A stretch of DNA of 64,000 nucleotides from Strigamia acuminata. Lineage: Eukaryota; Arthropoda; Chilopoda; Geophilomorpha; Linotaeniidae. The DNA is taken from the NCBI GenBank assembly GCA_949358305.1, contig OX442315.1, forward strand, positions 13,108,427-13,172,426, read 5' to 3'. Positions 46,433 through 56,800 of the stretch are shown piece by piece. Both the position numbers and the translations under genes were made by a program. The notes under the pieces are model-generated. The model was not told the origin of the DNA. It did not search any database and worked only from the letters and a program-made list of their open reading frames with translations. Position 1 is the first letter of the stretch. Each line of letters starts with the position of its first letter.

Positions 46433-49400
46433 ATGAATTTTTCCGATGATGAGTTTCTTTCTTGGGTACTGATTTCTAACAACAGTACCAATGATCCGCT
46501 CACAAACTTATGGAAAGCTATAACTTCTGACACAGCAATTCAGTATGCAATATATTGTGGTTATGCAATTCTTTTAATAACTGTCATTGTAAGTATGCAA
46601 GCAAAGCGAAATCACTAAAGTTGCAGGATGGGCTCAGCTGCGATGCATTAACAGAACAGAACAGAATTGTTCATCTGATCTCATTTTTACTCTAGATTCA
46701 TAAACACAAACTGTGATAGTATTTTATTCACAAGCTGCATTCAAAAATTAAAATATTTTGTGTTTTACTTCAATTTTAAAACAAAAATGATATCATTTCG
46801 TGACCTATTTATTAAATTAAACTATATTAATTATTTATTTATAATTATAATTACGGTAGTTTCTCGATTAAGAGTCGTCCTCGTTTTGTAGCCGCCCTCA
46901 GATAATAATTGCACCTCGGAGAGATGATATGAAATAAGAGCCATCCTTGAATGCCGCGGCTCTTATCCGAGAAAATACGGTATATATTTACAATGTATTT
47001 ATTACTCCGGTATAATAAATCAAAATTTAAACTTAAAATACACTTAAACTAAAATTGTATTTTTATTTTTGAATGCAGCTGCTGAAATTTTTTACCGCAA
47101 ACACTTATGCAAAACAACCTGTATATTTACAGTTACCTTTAGTCGGTGTACTAACCTACATGCTTTCAAACTCTATTACTTTAATAATTGTTTACAAGTA
47201 CTACCGTCGCAAATACAAACGTGAACATGGAAAATCAGGAATTGATGAAACTCAAGCCAGACAAACAGCTCTCAGATGCCTCAAATGGCTTCATAAAGTG
47301 TGGTTTGGTAAGTTGACAATAGGGGGTTTCATTAATTAAGCAATTTTGTAATTTTGCAACTTTAGCAATTTTGCACTTTTGGATTTGTCACATGATATCA
47401 GTTCCACCAATCATGTGCATAATTGCAAAAACACAAAACAGAAAAAATACACAATCACAAAATCAAAAGTAGTTTTGCTATTTTGGCAAAAATGGCAGCA
47501 GCCAAACTCAATCCAAGTGGCCATCACAAATTGTGATTAATAATTAGTTTCAAAAACAATCTCATAATTTTGCAATTTTGCAATTATTTAAATAGTCACG
47601 TGACTTCCTATCCACCATATTAGGTTATAGTTATATCCAACCAATTTTAAAATGTGATGCAAAAAAACTAGTTCTTATTTGTGTGATGGAACAAAATATT
47701 TTTTAATAAGGTGCATTTTAATAAATACTAGCTGTTCACCCACAAAGCCAAAGCCATAGATCAGACAAATGTATACAACCAAATCATAAAATAAATTTTT
47801 GCAAAACTAAACCAAACCCATAATAATGCAACCCAAACCCAAACCACACCAAACCAAAACCAATGCCAATCTGGCCAATACCCAAACACAATCAAACCCA
47901 AAAGTTAACCTAAACCCAACGCCAATCCAGCCAATTCAATTTTGGCCCAAACCACTGCAACCTGCTATTTTGTCCTCCTTTATTATTCAACCATTTTTTC
48001 CAACTTTTTCTTATAAATCAACCCAAAAAAGATCGTTTTTTCCAAAATTTAAAAATCAACGGTTAATCCGATCAAAAAGTTATCTGTACCATCGTTTTCA
48101 GCGGGATTTTCTTCTCTGGAAACCTGTTTTAAACATTTCATTCGGTTAATTTTACGGATTTTTGGTTTTGTCATGGTCGAATCTCGAATCCAAATTCTGC
48201 ACCAAATTTCCAAATTTTCCCATTCGGTCCCCCGCTAAGATGGCCCGAATCGGCACTTTTCCTCGCCCGAATCAAAAAATAAAAAATACAGGCTTGTGCA
48301 GAATTGTCTCCTCTTCAAAATGAGCTTGGTTCCATAATTTTCCGAGCTCATCTTGACATAGAAAACAATAAAAAACGATACGCGACGAACATTTCCGCCT
48401 GAATTTCCATTCGGGCACCCGCTAAAATCGCCCTGAATCGCCCTGAATCGGTACTTTTTTTTACCCGAATCGAAGTATTGAGTTTCCTAGCTGTTATACA
48501 GTCATGGATGCATCAGCATTTTGATGATATACAAGGATACAAGTTGGCCACTTAGATAGAGCTTGGATGCCTCCATTTTGTTTTGAGTTTCACAAGCCTC
48601 AAAATCACTTCTTATCAAAATCACAAAAACTACCTTTTAGATGTTTTTGGGATTTTGTGTTTTTACTCTTTTGTGCTTTAGTGAATGTGAATGTGATTGG
48701 TAGAACAGATATCACATGACAATACTCAAAAATCACAAAATTGTCCAGATCACACAATTGCAAAATTGACTGGGTTAATTCAATGTAAACTCATTTTTGG
48801 AGGCATCAAAAAATAATGATTTTGTGATTAATGCAAAATCACAAAATTGCAAAATCATTCATATAATGAAACCCCCTAATAACACTCATCAATTTTCAAT
48901 ATTAAACTCACTTTTAATGAAATTAGGGATGGAAGCAATTGGTCTCGAAAACATTCCAGTCGATCGCTCCACCCTTTACATAATAAATCATGGAATTGTT
49001 CCTTTCACTCCCACTGGTGTGATTGAAACACTGACCAGTCACACATCGAAACGACTATTTGTTATTGTTGACAGGGAACTTGAGAAATCTAAACGTTGAG
49101 TATTTCATCGAAGATTGTTATTCTTCATTATAACTTTATTTATTTATTTTATTTCATTTAGTGGGAAAAAGTCTAATTAAAATGGTGGATATGGGAGGAT
49201 ACACCAAGGACGACTGTTTAGAAATATTCAGAAACGGAAATGACGTATGTTCCTTACCAGGCGGTTTCAAGGAAGCAAAGCTCGCAGATGAAAATTATAA
49301 ATTTCCATGGGATACACGAAGAGGTTTTTCCAGATTAGCCAAAGAAGCTAAAGTGGTAGGACTTTCCCCACGAAAAAAACGCATTCAATTGCATGAATGC

Positions 49401-51148
49401 ACACTTAATCAATTGTAAAAGTAAACAAACATGAGCTTACTTCTTCATAGATATTTGTTTACCTTTGCATTTTAAATTATAAATATTCACTAGGTGCCTT
49501 CAAAGTTTCGGTTTATACAGTTTATGCCATTTATTATGTGACTGGGCTATGGTCTTACCTGCGCAGTATGGGGATTTACTTTACGGGAGGGACGCATACA
49601 TCACGTAAATAACAAGACAAGGACTCAGATTGTTGGGTTTTGGCCTTTAATCGTTCTCTAGGGGTTGGGTCAAATATCTTACCGTGTGGCTGTGCTGTTA
49701 GGCACGCTACACCGGCGTCGGACCAGTCACACACAGAGCGTGAGCCCCATAGATGACGTGGTCGGTCGCATTGGACGAACATTCTGTCGTACTCACCTGT
49801 ACAACCCATGTAGCCACTCATGGTACTGCAGCAGTCATCTCAACCTGCCACTAAGCGTCACAGTGGTAAATGGTGAGAGGAGCAGAGTCGGCAGTTGTCT
49901 CTGCCATCGTTAGGACCGTGGCAGCTCACCCTGGCACGTCTTCACCCTCACTCTCTCAGAAAGTGTTTATGACACTTTAAAGAATGATCCACCAATCTAA
50001 CGTTCGAGGCGGCCATTTTGAATTTGGTTGTAAAAACCAAATCCCGAGATAAACCATATACCACTCCCTTTGTGGTTTTGGGTTTTGCAGTTTTTGGTGA
50101 TAGTTTTTGGCTGTTTTTGATGCCATTCCGTTTATAGAAACGGTAAAAACCGTAAAAACCGAAACTTTGAACGCTCCTACCGTTTTCTAGGTTATTGTTC
50201 CAACTTTCATCGTGAACTTAAACGAGGCTTTCTGGATGCCGTATTATGTGAAACGTAATTACTCCAAATTTATCTCTACATGACGTTAAAATAATAAAAT
50301 TTCAATTGTTTACCTCTTAAAGCGATCCTCAGAAACAGATTCATACCTAAACGATGGAATACTACATTTGGATCCGGTGGTCTTCCTGTCAAATTGACGT
50401 AAATTACCGTATTTCAATCACATTAACAAATTCTCACTATTCAATTTCTATTTACACTTATGATCCCAGTGTGCTGTTCGGTGATCCGATTGACTGCGAC
50501 GATGATTCCCTATCAGCAGATGACATATTTCTAAAGGTTTTTATATTGTTTGTATTTACCTGGGACTGGGGCGAAAGAGTTACAGATGGCAGGCAGGCTG
50601 TGCTAGACCCCTTCTGTGATAATTTACCGTATTTTACCGATTAAGAGCCGCCCTCGAATTGTAGCCGCCATCGAATTGTAGCCGCGCTCGAATAGTAGCC
50701 ACGGCTGAGACACCAAGAATACCGTATTTTTGCAAAAGTACGGTATTGTTTCTGAATTTAACCTCACCTATTCAACCTACTTGTATCTACCTGCTGAAAA
50801 ATTGTCTTTTCCTGCACAGTGGATGCCCCAGCAGCACATATGATTGATTTAACATCGCATCTATGCAAATACGATACTAAACATCAATCCAGATGCGATG
50901 TTTAATTGTTCATTGTGCTACTTGGGCGTAAGTAGGCGACGTAGCTTAAAGAGAAGGTGTTCCACAGTGCACTGATTAATATAGTGCAAATTTAATAATT
51001 ATTCTATATATTTCAGACAGTTAATGGCATGGAGCAGTTACGAGATGCAAACCAAAGAATTCCCGGAAATAAGTTTTATGCGCTACTGGATAGATTTCAA
51101 ACCCGTAAATACAAAACTCAGTTTAACACCTGTAATTTTGAAGTATAA
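46433..51148 (+). CDS. TMEM68/DGAT-like membrane acyltransferase, copy 1 (probable exon-5 donor loss)
   Basis: Eight exons: 46433-46588, 47079-47307, 48927-49094, 49162-49355, 50191-50270, 50333-50398, 50470-50536, 51017-51148 (TAA), 363 aa if all are joined. The N-terminus has two hydrophobic segments (about 40-52 and 70-85), so the protein is membrane-bound, presumably in the endoplasmic reticulum. Family signatures of the LPLAT/DGAT2-related TMEM68 group are GLENIPV, NHGIVPF, LPGGFKEA, a WDTRRGFSRLAKEAKV block, VNLNEAFW and GGLPVKL. These enzymes transfer fatty acyl groups to glycerolipids. The aspartate expected in the histidine-containing catalytic motif is not seen after NHG. Copy 2 has AAATT|GTTATC at the exon 5 end. 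Here the GT is missing (AAATTTATC), so reading through meets TGA four codons later. It may therefore be a pseudogene. Introns 2 and 4 carry large insertions. Confidence 0.65.
46852..46982. mobile_element. Short inverted-repeat element (TACGGTA ends)
   Basis: TACGGTAGTTTCTCGATTAA is mirrored by TTATCCGAGAAAATACGGTA. About 130 bp, in intron 1 of acyltransferase copy 1. A relative with TTAAGAGCCGCCCTCGAA words lies at 50625-50747. Confidence 0.65.
47322..48876. mobile_element. 1.55-kb inverted-repeat element built of GCAAAATTG-type words
   Basis: Ends GGGGGTTTCATTA and TAATGAAACCCCC with TA on both sides. The outer arms are rich in words such as TTTTGCAATTTTGC and their complements. The interior has AAACCCAAACC-type repeats (47815-47960) that create a spurious frame. 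Copy 2 of the gene lacks it, having a short intron at the same place (56508-56567). Confidence 0.75.
49491..50179. mobile_element. TAGGTGC-type inverted-repeat element with a nested repeat
   Basis: TAGGTGCCTTCAAAGTTTCG at the left is mirrored by AACTTTGAACGCTCCTA at the right. A TGTGAC-type repeat (49537-49978) is nested inside the left part. The right part has several AAAAACCG words. It lies in intron 4 of acyltransferase copy 1. Confidence 0.65.
49537..49978 (-). mobile_element. TGTGAC-type dispersed repeat, copy 6
   Basis: Begins TGTGACTGGGC and has the family blocks (TTTAATCG..., GTGTGGC...CTGTTAGGCACGC, CACACAGAGCGTGAGCCCCA). It ends near TTTATGACACTTTAA. Confidence 0.6.
50625..50747. 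mobile_element. Short inverted-repeat element (ACCGTATTTT ends) with a 17-bp repeated word
   Basis: ATTGTAGCCGC / CTCGAATTGTAGCCGC occurs three times between mirrored ACCGTATTTT and AATACCGTATTTT/TACGGTATT ends. In intron 7 of acyltransferase copy 1. Related to 46852-46982. Confidence 0.5.
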
Positions 51149-51387
51149 TAAAACTCTTCTCACATCTTTGTGTTCAATAAAACTAATTCAGTCATAATTG
51201 ATGGTACCTGTTTGGCTGTCTTCCCCAAAGTATGTTAATTTATTGTAAATCCTGGAAATAACTGTTTAGCTGAAACTGATGTTTTGATGTGGTTGTACTC
51301 TTGAAGTGTGAAATGAAAGTGTGTGTAATTTTGAAAAATGCAGTTACATAATCAGTTACCAAGTGTTACTTACATCTTCCATTAGGC

Positions 51388-51947
51388 TGTGACGGATGCA
51401 GTTTAATTTACAGCAACCTGGGGATTGATTACTGTGGGTGGGACTGGACCTCACGTAAATAATGAAGACAGGGACTCCGGATTGTTGGTTGTTGGCCTTT
51501 AATCCGTTGTCTAAGGGTCGGAGTTCCCATCACCCGTGTCGGCAATGCCAGTAGGGCATGCCACACCCGCAACCAACCCGTCACACACAGGGCGTTACCC
51601 CGTAGGTGACGTGGTCGGATAATACATAACATTCTGCTGTAGAACTCACCTATAGCCCATGCAGATGCTCATGGAGGCCATGTTACTGAGCGTCACAGTG
51701 GTGAATGGGAGGAGAGCAGAGTCAACTCTGGCTCTGCTGCCCAGGCTGGCCACGAGACCTCACAAGCACACATCTTCTCCCAGTGCTGTCCAAACTCTCT
51801 CTCTCTCTCTCCCTAGCTCTCCCCATCATACCACTCAGCTTCCTCCTTCCCTGGCTGGGTCGGTCCACCCCACAAGGGGAATGACCTTAGAGCCAGTGAG
51901 CAGTGTGTGGAGTGCTATAGGTCACCGTGGGTGGCCAGATGGTCACA
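51388..51947 (-). mobile_element. TGTGAC-type dispersed repeat, copy 7 (560 bp, AGGC duplication)
   Basis: Begins TGTGACGGATGC, ends GGTCACA, and is flanked by AGGC on both sides (51384-51387 and 51948-51951). This is the second copy with an exact 4-bp target duplication. Confidence 0.75.
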
Positions 51948-52883
51948 AGGCAGACATGGTACCTGTGTGTATAACTCTGAACCGATACAATGTTGACCTA
52001 AATTTCAGCCGTATTACGCCTAACTATGGACCGTGCTCGCCATATTGTAATGAACACAACATACTAACCTGCCAGAACCTACCAAAAGTACTTTACCTCT
52101 GCTATTGCTGACTCTGTTCAAAACATATCACACCGTTCAAACTCGTTCCTTTACTGTTGTACTATCCACTGAAACAAACTTCCGTTAGAAATTAGAGAAA
52201 CTACAAGTAGGTGCATTCAAAAAGTCATTTGCACTAAACGACCAGTGCAGCTGGTAGTATTGTCAATGTCAAGTTAAAGTGGAAATTTCAGTGGAATTTC
52301 AAGTGTAAATAAATTAGACCAAATAATAACCATATTAATGGTCATTATTGTTGTTGTTTACTCTGAAAAAACAATAACTGCTACAAAAATGTTAACGAAA
52401 ATCCAAGATGGCTGCCAGCAAAACCTGATTTGAACAAGAAAACTCGTTAAACGGAGATTTAAACTTGGCGTTCAGGTCGTTCCCGTTTAACCAGTTACAC
52501 GACATTTAGACAAATTAATTCAAATTAATTCGTGTAAATGTCGTGTGAAAACGAATGTAAACACATTTACACTCGCTTTGACAAACTGTATTTATCATTG
52601 CCGTCACCTACACAGGCGAATCCACAAATTTACACTTGACGAACAAAAAAACCTCTTAAATTTCCTGTATTCTTACTCCACTGGAGTGTGTTAAATAAAA
52701 AAAATAAAAAATAAAAAAATACTTAATAGTTACTTGTGGGACTGGGGGTCGCCATCTATCCTAAATCTCATCGCCAATTTAATCTGCATTGGCTAAAAGT
52801 AGAATCGTGTAGTGGACCACTAAGAATCAAGCCTGGTTATTCTGTCCAAGCATTAGCATAAAAAATTGTGACGATAGCGTTAA

Positions 52884-53291
52884 CCTTCCTATAGCCATGC
52901 CTGGTTACTACACATGTGTAGCTATGGTCAGTCATTTATTCTGTCTCCTTTTCAAAAATCCTTCTGCACATGTGCACAATCACATTTTTCCAGGTGCAAT
53001 CACATTTTTCCTGGCAGGAGCACATGTTTTAGAAGTAATTTTAATACGCCACCTAGTGCAAACAGATGGCAAAACGGTATACGGCTCTCCCATTAAGGAT
53101 GTTTTATGTTATAATATTAAATTATCTTAATAATAATTGAAAAACTATTCGTATTTAGACATTATAATATAAGAAAAACAAGTTTTTGAGGAATAAAAGT
53201 TGACCTCCTTAATTAATTTTTAGTAAAAAAAAGAATTACAGTAATTTTACCACTTCTATAATTTTTTTGACCCACCATGGCTGTGGTAAGG
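52884..53291. mobile_element. piggyBac-like MITE (408 bp, TTAA sites)
   Basis: Ends CCTTCCTATAGCCATG and CATGGCTGTGGTAAGG are imperfect inverted repeats, and TTAA flanks each side (52880-52883 and 53292-53295). No transposase. Confidence 0.65.
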
Positions 53292-53852
53292 TTAAAACAA
53301 AAAGGTGAAACAGAGCAAACACTATGTCAAATTCTCCTTTTGCAATTGTTATCAATTCAAAACGTTTGGTTTAAAATAATAATGATTGTAAGATAATCAA
53401 TCACACAATCAAACTAAAAAAAAAAAAAAGGTTTCAGGTAAGATTTGGTACCATTTGATGATTGATTTTGATTGATTTATTGATATTGATTGAATGAATA
53501 ACCTCATTCGACATAAGGGATTTTGGATTTTTAACAATTGAACCTTACTTGGCTTTGTGTGTGGCTTTGTGTGTGGCTTTGTGCTGTGTTGGTCGTAATC
53601 GCATTGCATCAAAACTCACAAGGTATTCATAATCAACGCATGTAATCAAGGAGTTTCTGAAAAATTTCTTAACAATAATAATCTTAACAATAGGGATATC
53701 TATTTATGCTTTCATGTATATCATCTTCTTTTTCCTTTTACCATTATGAAACAAAACAAACAAACAAATAAATAAATATATTTCAATATACTCCCACCTG
53801 AGAGTACTGTATATTCAAAAAAATATACTCTTCCTAGTTTTCAGTTGTAAAG

Positions 53853-56800
53853 ATGAACTCTTCATACGATGAATTTCTTTCATGGGTACTAATTTCTAGC
53901 AACGGTACCAATGAACCGTTGACGACATTATGGGAAGCAATAAGTTCTGACACAGCAATACAGTATGCAGTATATTGTGGTTATGCTTTTATTTTAATAA
54001 CTGTCATTGTAAGTATTTAAACAATCTCTGCAGCAACAGGGACCAAATTCAAATCAAAACATAATTTTTTTCCAAAAGTACTATTCAAAAGTAAAATTCA
54101 ACAAAACAATGAAAAGAAATTGTTTTTCAATCAGAGCCTTGAAAAAAAAAACATTTTTTTTTCTAATATTTTTGGGATTTTAATTTTGAAGTACACTAAA
54201 ATGCACCTTTTTTGTGGCAGAAATTAAAAATTTTGCTAGTAATTATGAAGCAAAATTAAAATTATACTAAGCAAATAAATGTTGTTACCTTTTAGGCAAA
54301 AACTTCCGCATTGTAGCGGGCAAAAACTTCCGCTTTGTAGCGGGCAAAAACCTCCTATAAGTTAACAACATTTATTTGCAAATGTTGTATAATTCTACTT
54401 TTATGGCCGTATGCGAATGCCATAAAAAGAACCAACCAATCAGATTCCCAGATTTGGCCATGCCCTCCAATCAGGCTCACCTTTATCATTGGGCTAACTG
54501 GGCTGCAGCCCAGGAGCGCCGGGCAGAGAGGGGCGCCGGGCAGAGAGGGGCGCCGGGCAGAGAGGGGCGCCGGGCAGAGAGGGGCGCCGGGCAGAGAGGG
54601 GCGCTGGGCAGAGAGAGGCGCCAGGCAGAGAGGGGTGCCGGACAGAGAAGGGCGCCAGGTACCTCCTACAAAGAGTCTTCATGAGTGTTCAAATATAAGC
54701 TGAACTTGTAGGCCCATTCCTACACATTGTTGATAGTGTATAAAACACACGGGCACCGCAGGTAAGGAGGTGCCACCCCGAGTGGCATTTTTTATCTAAA
54801 GAAGCATTTTTAGGTCCAAAAATGCATTTTTTGGCTCAAATTTATTTGTCACAAAAATGCTTACCAGTACTTCAGAAATGAGCATTGTGTACTCGTATCT
54901 GTATCCGTTACCCTACCCTACGAGTACGGGCGGGTACAGTCCTAGGTCTCCCGGGTACGCGTCGGTTACTTGTTGTTTAGTCCAGGTCGTGGTGCTAACG
55001 TCGTAAATTAAATATGTACGATGTCCGTACTGTATATTCACAATGTTAGCACCACGTTTCGAATTTAACACATCAACACAACAAGCACGCACATGAAGTC
55101 GTCGTCCTCGTCGCCCAAGCCCCATGTTGTTAAAGCTTTCAAGGCCAGCGTCCAGGCGACCTACTCAAGCCGCAGCCGATGCTGTATGGGCGAAAGACAC
55201 ATGTCAATTCATACAAGTCCGGTGTGTGGAAAAATTTCTCAGACGTCGTCGTGCTGGCCATCAAAAAATTAGCACGTGATTGCGTTCGGATATGGGTACG
55301 GGTAGGGTAGGGTGTGGGGATGCCCCTGGTACGGGCGGGTAGGTTTACAGAATTTTATTGGAGATGGGTGGGTAACGGGTACGGTTTTACCGCCAATGCT
55401 CATCTCTGCAGTACTTCGACGTATTGGAGGGGGTGAGAGTAGGGCGCCAGCATGCCCAAAAAACACGAGTGCACTACTAATATAGCCTAGGAACGGACCT
55501 GTAAAATTGTAAATGTAAAAAGAATTTTTTTTTAAAATTACGACAAGAGGCAAGCGGCACCTGATTTTCTTTTTAGTTCAAGATGCTGAAGTGTGTTCAG
55601 ACGGCCCTGCCTCCAATGTTATATTGGAAATTATTTTTTTAATTTGGGGGCCCTTCTCCTGGAACAACTGCGAGAGAACAGCTCCTTTATACGAAATATA
55701 ATTTGCACTGCTCATCCCATTTTTAAATTGATGGACACAAACTGTAAAAAAAAATTTATTCACTGAAAACTTTTACTGCAAACACTTACCCAAAACACTC
55801 TGTATATTTATAGTTACCTTTATTTGGTGTAGGCCAAGGCTATTTCCCCCAACGTTGGGGGAAATAACATGTACTTTATTTCCCCCAACGTTGGGGGAAA
55901 TAGTCGGTCCTCACTGGCCACACTATTTCCTTCAACAACTTTTTTTTGTACGGTATGGGGAAATAACATGTACCTTATTTCCCCCAACGTTGGGGGAAAT
56001 AGTTGGCCTTTTTGGGGCTGGCTATTTCCCCACACAATATGATTACAATGTTTTGCCGAATATGCCGTATACCGAATATTCGGCCCATCACAACTGATTA
56101 CGTGATTTATGTAGGAGATAAAAATATCAAATACTAAATTTATTACTAAAATTATCCAATATTTATTGGTATTGGATTACATGTGTAACCAGTAAAATCT
56201 TCTACACTGTTTAAATCATTAAGAAAATTCACATCCTTGTAATCATACTCAACTTAACAATCACGATGAAACCACTCACTGCACTTGTTGCATACCGCAA
56301 ACACTTATGCAAAACAACCTGTATATTTGCAGTTACCTTTAGTCGGTGTACTAACCTACATGCTTTCAAACTCTATTATTTTAATAATCGTTTACAAGTA
56401 CTACTGTCTCAAATACAAACGTGAACATGGAAAATCAGGAATTGATAAAACTCGAGCCAGACAAACAGCTCTCAGGTGCCTCAAATGGCTTCATAAAGTG
56501 TGGTTTGGTAAGCTTACATTAATACTCATCAATTTTCAATATTAAACTCACCTTTAAAAAAATTTAGGAATGGAATTAATTGGTTTAGAAAATATTCCAG
56601 TCAATCGCTCCGTACTTTTCGTACTGAATCATGGAATTGTTCCTTTCACTGGTGCTGGTATAATTGAAGATCAGACCAATCACACATTGAAACGACTATT
56701 TGTTATTGTTGACAGGCAACTTGAAAAATCTAAACGTTGAGTATTTCATAGAAGATTGTTATTCTCCATTGTAAACTTTATTTTTTTTATTTCATTTAGT

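Larger units (their letters stand above)
51149..53852. other. Spacer between the two acyltransferase genes, repeats only
   Basis: Contains a TGTGAC-type repeat (51388-51947), one end of a TAGGTGC-type element (52208), an inverted repeat around ACACGACATTTAGACAAATT (about 52497-52555), a piggyBac-like MITE (52884-53291) and the duplicated 5' flank of copy 2 (from about 53580). No gene is seen. Confidence 0.6.

Noticed and set aside
47826-48149. Frame of 107 codons (KPKPHQTKTN...)
   Set aside because: Low-complexity AAACCCAAACC sequence inside a transposable element; no homology recognised.
54376-54684. Frame of 102 codons rich in RGAPG/AERGAGQ units
   Set aside because: It arises from an 18-bp minisatellite whose length is a multiple of three; no splice context or start context.
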